A stretch of DNA of 64,000 nt from Alistipes shahii WAL 8301. Lineage in GTDB: Bacteria; Bacteroidota; Bacteroidia; Bacteroidales; Rikenellaceae. Made by a program: the position numbers and the translations under genes. Location: NCBI RefSeq assembly GCF_025145845.1, contig NZ_CP102253.1, forward strand, positions 2,046,001 through 2,110,000, in the 5' to 3' direction. Shown in pieces: positions 18,996-25,390 of the stretch (its first letter is position 1; every line of letters begins with the position of its first letter). Below the pieces are notes generated by a model. It had not been told where the DNA came from, ran no database searches, and saw only the letters and a list, made by a program, of their open reading frames with translations.

Positions 18996-19135
18996 TGCTA
19001 ATATCAATACACTCAACGGGGTATTGCAGAACAAATTTAACCCGAATATTCCAAAAAATCACTATTTTACTTTCAGTATCTTCTCTGTATGTTTCCGGTT
19101 TTTCGTTCGATAAATACAAAAAAACGAATTTACCT

Positions 19136-19675
19136 ATGGATTTTCCTACTTACAAAGTCACCGAACGAACTTATCGATACGGAGTTCGTATCCCCGATTC
19201 CAATTTCTTCGATTATCTGGTCAGTACCTATGATCTCATCGTCGATAAAGATGGCAAAATCTCCCCCTACGATACTTTACGAATTACGAAGATAGATTGT
19301 TCCCACCGAGGGATCGAGTCGTTTGCAGGGATCGAATCGTTCCCGAATCTGACCTATTTGAATTGCGGATGGAATCCCGTCAAAAAACTCGAATTACGGA
19401 ATCACTATAAACTGAATTATTTGTTTTGTCCCGGATGTGAATTGTCCCACCTCGATATAATGTTGTGTCATTTCCTTACGGTTCTGAATTGCAGGTTCAA
19501 TCGTCTCCGAACTTTGAATCTCGACTATTGTTATTCCCTACGATTTTTGTCATGTTGCAACAATTTACTTAAAACACTCGATGTCACACCTTGTTCCGAC
19601 TCGATACGGGTCAACTGTAACGACAATCCCGGTCTTTTTGAGATAATACACCAGGTTCAACAAAGATCAATATAG
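19136..19675 (+). CDS. Leucine-rich repeat protein related to the element's lipoprotein
   Basis: With the start at 19136 (MDFPTYKVTERTYRYGVRIP) the protein has 179 residues. VDKDGKISPYDTLRITKIDC mirrors the EF-hand-plus-first-repeat junction of the lipoprotein (FDKDGNGSISQSEANEIISI), and about five leucine-rich repeats follow (LTYLNCGWNPVKKLEL, LTVLNCRFNRLRTLNL). From this start it has no signal peptide and would be cytoplasmic; an upstream in-frame ATG at 18995 adds 47 residues with a hydrophobic patch that could act as a poor export signal. Function unknown. It ends a few bases inside the convergent integrase gene. Confidence 0.65.
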   Translation: MDFPTYKVTERTYRYGVRIPDSNFFDYLVSTYDLIVDKDGKISPYDTLRITKIDCSHRGIESFAGIESFPNLTYLNCGWNPVKKLELRNHYKLNYLFCPGCELSHLDIMLCHFLTVLNCRFNRLRTLNLDYCYSLRFLSCCNNLLKTLDVTPCSDSIRVNCNDNPGLFEIIHQVQQRSI

Positions 19676-20773
19676 GACAGGGATGCTATTGACTGCTTCT
19701 CGTTTCGTTTTGTCAACGACCTTTGCATATTGCATGGTGGTTCCGATATCGGTATGTCCCAATATCTCCTTGACGGTATAGATGTCAACCCCGGAATTCA
19801 GCAACAGAGTTGCGCAGGTGTGTCTTGCACAATGAAATGTGATGTGTTTGTCGATACCGGAATCCGATACCCACTTTTTCAATACTTTGCGAATTGTCGA
19901 TTCCTTCGGTAGATCGAAAACCGAATCTGTCTCTGTATTCTCTCTCTTGGAAGGAAGAACCGATATTGCGTTTTCGGACAAAGGAACGTAATTCTCAATT
20001 TTTGTTTTTTTCTGCCGAAAGTTGATATAGGTTTCATTATTGGTCGTCACCACCTCTTTCCATATTAGTTTTTGAACATCCGAAATTCGTAATCCGGTAA
20101 AACAGCAAAACAAAAATGACCTCTTGACCATCTCTTTCGGACATGGGGTTTGAATCAATCTCTTCAACTCTTCTTCCGTCAGGTGTTCCTTGTGGGGTAG
20201 AACCATTCGGGGAGGATCGACCGATTTGGTCGGATCGGATGTCACCAGTTCATCCTTGATTGCCTGATGGATGATTATTTTGAGACTGGTGTAAATGTTG
20301 TGTTGGGATGATGATTTCAATACCTCACCACTTGTCCTTGCAATTGCTGTCGACAGGTATTGTACGAATCCTTTAACATAACGGATGTCAATATCTTGCA
20401 GTGCAATCTTATCCCCATGATATTTTGTCAAATGGTAAACCAGAGTGTCGAAAGTTCCCTTGATTCCGATTCTTCCCTGTTTCAGTTTGTTTGCGGCAAC
20501 CAGTTGTATATACTCTATCAGATTGACATCCGGTTTTTCCGTTGCAAATCCGTATTTGTTGTTGAACAGTTCGATCGTTCTCCGGGATTTGATTGCAATT
20601 GCCAGTCGGAGTGTTTGTTCGTTTTTGAGTCGGTCTGCTTTTGTCCGTTCCGGAATGAGATACAGACGCAAAAATTCGTACCGACGTTTTCCTTTGAAAT
20701 AAATGTCGAGGTAGAGGGATTCTCCTGATTGGGTTGCTTTCCTGCGTAATCTTATGACTTCTTTTTCTTTCAT
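19667..20773 (-). CDS. Tyrosine integrase of the element
   Basis: Protein of 368 residues, phage-integrase/XerD fold. Catalytic residues are all present: R229 in FTGLRISDV, a lysine at about 256-258, H314 and R317 in FHCARHTC, H340 in LGHTDIGTT and nucleophile Y349. The N-terminal half has the arm-binding and core-binding domains usual for Bacteroidetes integrases. It faces inward at the right end, with repeated GTAACAAGC motifs just upstream of its start that are probably its own arm-binding sites. It overlaps the 3' end of the leucine-rich gene by 9 nt. Confidence 0.93.
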   Translation of the reverse strand: MKEKEVIRLRRKATQSGESLYLDIYFKGKRRYEFLRLYLIPERTKADRLKNEQTLRLAIAIKSRRTIELFNNKYGFATEKPDVNLIEYIQLVAANKLKQGRIGIKGTFDTLVYHLTKYHGDKIALQDIDIRYVKGFVQYLSTAIARTSGEVLKSSSQHNIYTSLKIIIHQAIKDELVTSDPTKSVDPPRMVLPHKEHLTEEELKRLIQTPCPKEMVKRSFLFCCFTGLRISDVQKLIWKEVVTTNNETYINFRQKKTKIENYVPLSENAISVLPSKRENTETDSVFDLPKESTIRKVLKKWVSDSGIDKHITFHCARHTCATLLLNSGVDIYTVKEILGHTDIGTTMQYAKVVDKTKREAVNSIPVLY

Positions 20774-20855
20774 ATGCCATTATTTTAAAATTCATAGATT
20801 ATATTCGAGGAAAAACAAAACGATTCGATTCTGCCGCAACTTTTTTCGATTTTTC

Positions 20856-20932
20856 GAGTAACAAGCAAGTAACAAGCAAGTAACAAGCAAGTAACAAAAC
20901 GAGGGAACCATTGAGTAACAAACGAGTAACAG
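20856..20932. repeat. Right-end direct repeats, probable integrase arm sites
   Basis: AGTAACAAGCA recurs three times with a 12-bp period from 20856, then GTAACAAAACGAG, and GAGTAACAAACGAGTAACAG at 20913-20932, the last nearly identical to the left-end copy at 14891. Confidence 0.6.
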
Positions 20933-21064
20933 AATGCAACCAAAGAAGAGCAAACAAAGACCGTCTTTCAGCAGGTTGTCTGTTGATTCATAAAATATTG
21001 ACATTGAATTGTTGCCGGTTTCTGCCCATGTATGTTTGTGGATGTGCTGCCGGGATTCTTCGGA

Positions 21065-21078
21065 AAATAAGTATAAAT
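21065..21078. repeat. Right attachment site candidate (attR)
   Basis: Exact second copy of AAATAAGTATAAAT, lying 28 nt before the first promoter of the next chromosomal gene. Confidence 0.65.
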
Positions 21079-21105
21079 GCGTATCCTTGTGGAATAAAAA
21101 ACGGC

Positions 21106-21143
21106 TACTTTTGAATGCCGATTCCGTTTTATGTATACTTTTG
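21106..21143 (+). promoter_or_regulatory. Two tandem promoter -7 boxes of the alpha-oxoamine synthase gene
   Basis: TACTTTTG occurs at 21106-21113 and again at 21136-21143, both perfect TAnnTTTG boxes. The -33 region of the first would touch the attR copy, so element insertion may affect expression. Confidence 0.6.
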
Positions 21144-21193
21144 TGCGTCCAAAACGGAAAAAAGAGACATAAACTCATAATTACAAGACAAAT

Positions 21194-22465
21194 ATGGTTG
21201 ATATTTTTGCACGCCTCGAGAAAAATGCGGGCGGACCGATCGGTCAGTACATGTCGTACGCCCACGGTTATTATGCCTTTCCCAAACTCGAAGGCGACAT
21301 CGGTCCCCACATGGTTTTCCGGGGCAAGAAGATGCTCAACTGGAGCCTGAACAATTACCTCGGACTGGCCAACCACCCCGAAGTGCGCAAGGCCGACGCC
21401 GAAGGCGCCGCGCAGTTCGGCATGGCGGCCCCGATGGGCGCCCGCATGATGAGCGGACAGACCGTTTACCACGAGCGTCTGGAGCGTGAGCTGGCCGCGT
21501 TTGTCGGCAAGGAGGATGCCTTCCTGCTCAATTTCGGTTACCAGGGCATGATCTCGATCATCGACTGCCTGCTGACCCCCCGCGACGTGGTCGTCTACGA
21601 TGCCGAGGCGCACGCCTGCATCATCGACGGACTGCGCCTGCACAAGGGCAAACGCTTCGTTTTCGGACATAACGACATGGAGTCGCTGCGTCTGCAGTTG
21701 CAGCATGCCACGGATCTGGCCGAGGAGCAGAACGGCGGCGTGCTGGTGATCACCGAGGGCGTGTTCGGCATGAAGGGCGACCTGGGCAAGCTCGACGAGA
21801 TCGTGGCGCTGAAGAAGGATTTCCAGTTCCGTCTGTTGGTGGACGACGCCCACGGCTTCGGTACGATGGGTCCGGGCGGTCGCGGCACGGCGGCGCATTT
21901 CGGCGTTGTCGACGGCGTGGACGTGCTCTTCAACACCTTCGCCAAGTCGATGGCCGGGATCGGCGCTTTCGTGAGCGGTCCCCGCTGGCTGATTAACCTG
22001 CTGCGCTACAACATGCGTTCGCAGCTTTACGCCAAGTCGCTCCCGATGCCGATGGTGATCGGCGCGCTGAAGCGTCTGGAGCTGATCCGCAACCACCCCG
22101 AATTCCAGGAGAAACTCTGGGAGAACGTCCGTGCGCTCCAAAGCAGCCTGAAAGAGAACGGGTTCGAGATCGGTGTGACCAACTCGCCGGTGACGCCCGT
22201 CTTCCTGAAGGGCGGCATTCCCGAGGCCACGAATCTGGTCGTGGACCTGCGCGAGAACCACGGTATTTTCTGCTCGATGGTGGTTTATCCCGTGATTCCG
22301 AAGGGTGAGATCATCCTGCGCATCATCCCGACGGCGGTGCATACGCTGGAGGATGTGAAGGTTACGATTGAGGCTTTCAAGGCCGTTCGCGAGAAACTCG
22401 AAACCGGCGTATACGCTTCGATGCCCATTCCGGCACGTGCCGACGAAGGGTTTATGGTCCGCTAA
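21194..22465 (+). CDS. PLP-dependent alpha-oxoamine synthase (serine palmitoyltransferase / AONS / KBL family)
   Basis: Protein of 423 residues. It has the family signatures NNYLGLANHPEVRKA, NFGYQGMISIID, the PLP-contacting DDAHGFGTMG, and the Schiff-base lysine in TFAKSMAGIGAFVSG. Members condense an amino acid with an acyl-CoA. In Bacteroidetes the candidates are serine palmitoyltransferase for sphingolipids and glycine C-acetyltransferase; the sequence alone does not decide. It has tandem promoters and its own terminator. Confidence 0.85.
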   Translation: MVDIFARLEKNAGGPIGQYMSYAHGYYAFPKLEGDIGPHMVFRGKKMLNWSLNNYLGLANHPEVRKADAEGAAQFGMAAPMGARMMSGQTVYHERLERELAAFVGKEDAFLLNFGYQGMISIIDCLLTPRDVVVYDAEAHACIIDGLRLHKGKRFVFGHNDMESLRLQLQHATDLAEEQNGGVLVITEGVFGMKGDLGKLDEIVALKKDFQFRLLVDDAHGFGTMGPGGRGTAAHFGVVDGVDVLFNTFAKSMAGIGAFVSGPRWLINLLRYNMRSQLYAKSLPMPMVIGALKRLELIRNHPEFQEKLWENVRALQSSLKENGFEIGVTNSPVTPVFLKGGIPEATNLVVDLRENHGIFCSMVVYPVIPKGEIILRIIPTAVHTLEDVKVTIEAFKAVREKLETGVYASMPIPARADEGFMVR

Positions 22466-22484
22466 AGGCGGTTTCCGATACGGA

Positions 22485-22520
22485 TGTCCCCGGCTTTGCG
22501 GCCGGGGACATTTTGTTTTT
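22485..22520 (+). terminator. Terminator of the alpha-oxoamine synthase gene
   Basis: TGTCCCCGGC (22485-22494) / GCCGGGGACA (22501-22510), then TTTTGTTTTT. Confidence 0.85.
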
Positions 22521-22540
22521 GACAAAAGTAGCCGAAAAAT

Positions 22541-22571
22541 TTTGCAGAATAAATTTTTCATTTTATATTTG
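22541..22571 (+). promoter_or_regulatory. Promoter of tRNA-Gly
   Basis: -33 TTTG at 22541-22544, exactly 19 nt, then the -7 box TATATTTG at 22564-22571. Confidence 0.7.
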
Positions 22572-22624
22572 CAGTCTCGAAACGCAGGAAACGATGTTTT
22601 CCCGGGGCGGAGAAGATAGCTTTT

Positions 22625-22697
22625 GCGGAAATAGCTCAGTTGGTAGAGCGCAACCTTGCCAAGGTTGAGGTCGCGGGTCCGAGTCCCGTTTTCCGCT
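22625..22697 (+). tRNA. tRNA-Gly (anticodon GCC)
   Basis: 73-nt cloverleaf: acceptor GCGGAAA/TTTCCGC, D arm GCTC/GAGC, anticodon stem CAACC/GGTTG around TTGCCAA, T stem GCGGG/CCCGT. No CCA is encoded. The T loop reads TCCGAGT, so position 55 is C where nearly all tRNAs have U (pseudouridine). A terminator follows. Confidence 0.95.
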
Positions 22698-22704
22698 CTT
22701 AATA

Positions 22705-22740
22705 AACGAGTGATAATCAATAAATTATCGCTCGTTTTTC
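22705..22740 (+). terminator. tRNA-Gly terminator
   Basis: AACGAGTGATAAT (22705-22717) pairs with ATTATCGCTCGTT (22724-22736) with one G-U type pair, followed by T-rich sequence. Confidence 0.75.
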
Positions 22741-22751
22741 TTTTTCTACCG

Positions 22752-22780
22752 TGTGTTACAGATGTCCGTTGTGTAACACA
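22752..22780. repeat. 9-bp inverted repeat between tRNA-Gly and the IS remnant
   Basis: TGTGTTACA (22752-22760) and TGTAACACA (22772-22780). No gene is seen from here to 22957; somewhere in this gap the left end of the insertion sequence should lie (a GC-rich direct/inverted motif CCCGTAAAAGCGGG is at about 22843-22856). Confidence 0.4.
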
Positions 22781-22957
22781 AAATGCCTTGAAATCGCCGT
22801 TTGTGATACAGAGTGTGATACATAAAATCGTGCACTACTGTCCCGTAAAAGCGGGCAAGTCGGTCTTTGAAATAGTTGAAACATAGTCTATTAGAAGTAA
22901 TTTTTCATGTGCGACGATTTGAATTTGTAATTTTGCAGCCCATAAAGGGACTGCTCT

Positions 22958-23219
22958 ATGAACAAAGACAAATATGTATTCGCTCAATTGGTTGCATTTC
23001 TCGACAACAACAAGTTCCGTCACCTGGTTGACAAGTATGATGGGAACAGGTATGTCAAGAACTTCACCTGCTGGAATCAGCTCATGGCACTCATGTTCGG
23101 ACAACTCTGTAACCGTGAGAGCCTGCGTGATGTTGTCGTTGCATTGGAGACTCACCAATCCAAATGTTATCACCTTGGAATGGGGCGTAATCCAATAGCG
23201 AAAACGACATTTGCCACTC
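22958..23219 (+). pseudogene. 5' fragment of an IS4-type transposase gene (DUF4372 N-terminus)
   Basis: The first 87 codons (MNKDKYVFAQLVAFLDNNKF ... NRESLRDVVVALETH ... MGRNPIAKTTFAT) match the DUF4372 N-terminal domain of Bacteroidetes IS4-family transposases. The frame then runs straight into the truncated last CRISPR repeat at about 23218, so the DDE catalytic part is missing. The join is in the middle of both a gene and a repeat, which points to a deletion or an illegitimate recombination. The fragment has no catalytic capacity. Confidence 0.8.
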
Positions 23220-24030
23220 GAAATTCTACATCAAACCACAACTATCCTCGCGCTGCCGTTAAGGACGGCCGAGTTGTATCTTATCGAAATTCTACATCAA
23301 ACCACAACACCTTACTTACGTATTTTACGCAGTATCCTGTTGTATCTTATCGAAATTCTACATCAAACCACAACACGCCTTTGCTCTTCTCCGTGTAGAT
23401 CATCGTTGTATCTTATCGAAATTCTACATCAAACCACAACTTCAAGCCGTTCAATTACGTAAGGGGGCGCGTTGTATCTTATCGAAATTCTACATCAAAC
23501 CACAACAAGGCGATGGACCTGTATCCACGGCATTCCGTTGTATCTTATCGAAATTCTACATCAAACCACAACCAATCGTCGCAGTTACCTGTTGCATCAT
23601 CGGTTGTATCTTATCGAAATTCTACATCAAACCACAACAAGGCGCGGTATAATATCCCGGACGAGTTGTTGTATCTTATCGAAATTCTACATCAAACCAC
23701 AACTTACCCAAGGGCACAAAAAGAGTCGCCTGAGTTGTATCTTATCGAAATTCTACATCAAACCACAACGATAAATGATATACATGCTTTCCTATATCGT
23801 TGTATCTTATCGAAATTCTACATCAAACCACAACAGCAGCGATCTCTTGATACGTTCGCCTTGTGTTGTATCTTATCGAAATTCTACATCAAACCACAAC
23901 ACGCCGACACTCTTCTTGCTTACTGGGATGTTGTATCTTATCGAAATTCTACATCAAACCACAACAGCGAGTTCGCCATAAGCTCGGCCACTCAGTTGTA
24001 TCTTATCGAAATTCTACATCAAACCACAAC
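23218..24030 (-). CRISPR. Type II-C CRISPR array: 12 full repeats, 1 truncated repeat, 12 spacers
   Basis: Repeats are 36 bp and identical; read on the minus strand they begin GTTGTGGTTTGATGTAGAAT and end CGATAAGATACAAC. Full repeats start (plus coordinates) at 23273, 23339, 23405, 23471, 23537, 23603, 23668, 23734, 23799, 23865, 23930 and 23995. Spacers are 29-30 bp. The tracrRNA anti-repeat pairs with the minus-strand form, so crRNA is read leftward, in the direction of cas9-cas1-cas2. The last repeat (23218-23242) keeps only its first 25 bases before IS sequence. Confidence 0.98.
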
Positions 24031-24159
24031 GTCGGGCCTCATATTGATTGATAAAGTGTTACTTACGGGCTGTCTGCCACTATAAAAATACGATCGGGTG
24101 TTCCGACGAAGCCAGTTTGATGCATTTTCCGTATTTCAAAGAACGAAAATAACGATTTA
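24031..24159 (-). promoter_or_regulatory. CRISPR leader region
   Basis: AT-rich 129 bp between the cas2 stop and the first (leader-proximal) repeat on the minus strand. New spacers would be added at 24030. No perfect TAnnTTTG box is visible here, so the array may be read through from cas2 or use a weaker promoter. Confidence 0.55.
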
Positions 24160-24498
24160 TCAGAAAAATTCCAATTGTTGCGGAATTTCCGGTTTTGCTC
24201 GTTCGCTTTTACCCCAAAAATTTAATATGTCTCCATACTGTTTGTCCGTTACAGCAAGAATACTTGTAAATCCTGTCGGAGGCATCGATCGTCGAACCCG
24301 CTTAATGTGAACCTGCATATTCTCCTTCGATGCACAATGGCGCACATAGACTGAATACTGCATCATTGTGAAACCATCTTTTTCCAACGCCTTGCGAAAT
24401 TGCGCCGCATGACGTCGTTCCGTTTTTGTATTGGTTGGCAAATCAAAAAAGACAAACAACCACATGATTCGATAAGCATTCAAGCGTACTTCTGACAT
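24160..24498 (-). CDS. cas2: CRISPR-associated endonuclease Cas2
   Basis: Protein of 112 residues starting MSEVRLNAYRIMWLFVFFDL, with the conserved Asp (D19) at the end of strand 1 and the ferredoxin-like pattern RKALEKDGFTMMQYSVYVRH. It joins Cas1 in the spacer integrase complex. The ATG at 24498 lies 4 nt after the cas1 stop and is preferred to one at 24546, which would overlap cas1 by 44 nt. Confidence 0.95.
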   Translation of the reverse strand: MSEVRLNAYRIMWLFVFFDLPTNTKTERRHAAQFRKALEKDGFTMMQYSVYVRHCASKENMQVHIKRVRRSMPPTGFTSILAVTDKQYGDILNFWGKSERAKPEIPQQLEFF

Positions 24499-24502
24499 TC
24501 GA

Positions 24503-25390
24503 CTACTCCAATAAAGGATATGCAATCTTTTTTTGGGTTCCAGCAAAGCATTTGGCCAGGGAAGAGGCTGAAAACATAAGTCCTACTTCGAGAGGTCGCA
24601 CAACCTTGTCGAAACGAGTATCGACAAACAGGAGCCGCAACAGTTCGCCTTTCACCTTTTTGGTCAGTTGTGTATTCCCGTTTCTGTAAAGTTGGTAGAC
24701 CAATTCGTCGACATACGGTCGATAGGGTTCCATTACGTCATCGGCCAGCGGAAAGGAGTTGTAACGATTCCGATGGAAGATCCCGAATGCTGGGAACAGT
24801 CCGGAGCCCATGATCGCACGGGCCACGGCGGCTCGCAGGATCGTATAGCCGTAATTGAGCAGGTTGTTGGGCGGCGAACCTTCGCGGGAACGGTAAAATT
24901 CGGCACCGAACAGTTCTGACCAGTAGATTCTCGCTGCTATGCCCTCCCGGTTGTCGGCGTCGGCGCTCTTGACATTCATGTAGCAGGGTTTCAGTTTGTC
25001 TCCGTCATACCCCAGCTTCCGCAGCAAGGCAGCCTGGTTGCGGATTTTGGTCTCGACGATCTGTTTCCAAAGGCCCTTCTTCAGCGGTTCGGATGCAGCG
25101 ATCTGCATCCGATAATGTTCACCTTGCGTTCTGTTTGAATCCAAATTCATCAACAAGGCGTTCGGCATTCGGTTCTCTCCGCACAGGATAACTGCCACGT
25201 TGTTGTCCGACAGCGCATTCAAGAGCGGCAGCGTGATGGAGGTCTGCTGGTCCTCCAGCACCACGAAGCCGATATCCTCGATCGGGATGCTTTTCCGTTG
25301 GTCGGGGGCCTCGCGCGTGTGGATGATCATCTGGCCGTTGCGCAGGCTCAAACAGTAGGGTGTCGAAAAAAACAAGGTTCGTTTCAGCAT
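24503..25390 (-). CDS. cas1: CRISPR-associated integrase Cas1
   Basis: Protein of 295 residues. The metal-binding residues are in place: E149 (DADNREG), H206 (GIFHRNRYNSFPLADD) and E221 (DVMEPYRP). It catalyses spacer insertion together with Cas2. The start overlaps the cas9 stop by 7 nt and cas2 follows after 4 nt, so the three genes form one translationally coupled operon. Its length and features are typical of type II Cas1. Confidence 0.97.
   Translation of the reverse strand: MLKRTLFFSTPYCLSLRNGQMIIHTREAPDQRKSIPIEDIGFVVLEDQQTSITLPLLNALSDNNVAVILCGENRMPNALLMNLDSNRTQGEHYRMQIAASEPLKKGLWKQIVETKIRNQAALLRKLGYDGDKLKPCYMNVKSADADNREGIAARIYWSELFGAEFYRSREGSPPNNLLNYGYTILRAAVARAIMGSGLFPAFGIFHRNRYNSFPLADDVMEPYRPYVDELVYQLYRNGNTQLTKKVKGELLRLLFVDTRFDKVVRPLEVGLMFSASSLAKCFAGTQKKIAYPLLE

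Larger units (their letters stand above)
14807..21078. mobile_element. Integrative element of about 6.3 kb with a phage gene II/X-type Rep
   Basis: The stretch is clearly AT-rich against GC-rich flanks, is bounded by a 14-bp direct repeat, and carries an integrase at its right end pointing inward. Gene order: excisionase-like HTH protein, a small frame, Rep, a convergent large lipoprotein, a leucine-rich protein, integrase. No packaging or morphogenesis ATPase (Zot type), coat protein or mobilisation relaxase is seen, so it may be an integrated rolling-circle plasmid, a satellite of a filamentous phage, or a decayed prophage. Confidence 0.75.

Noticed and set aside
18748..19119. A minus-strand frame of 123 codons in the element
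   Set aside because: No recognisable features, and it covers several inverted repeats; treated as a non-coding, hairpin-rich region.
14807..21078. Calling the element a complete filamentous prophage
   Set aside because: No Zot-type ATPase, coat protein or other morphogenesis gene is seen.
20792..22720. A minus-strand open frame of 642 codons across the alpha-oxoamine synthase and tRNA
   Set aside because: It runs antisense through a conserved PLP enzyme and a tRNA gene; no domain is seen in its own product.
23218..24030. Rightward transcription of the CRISPR array
   Set aside because: The tracrRNA anti-repeat is complementary to the minus-strand form of the repeat, so functional crRNA must be read leftward.
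23211..24085. Short plus-strand frames across the CRISPR array with repeated LIEILHQTTT or VSYRNSTSNHN peptides
   Set aside because: They are translations of the CRISPR repeats and are not genes.
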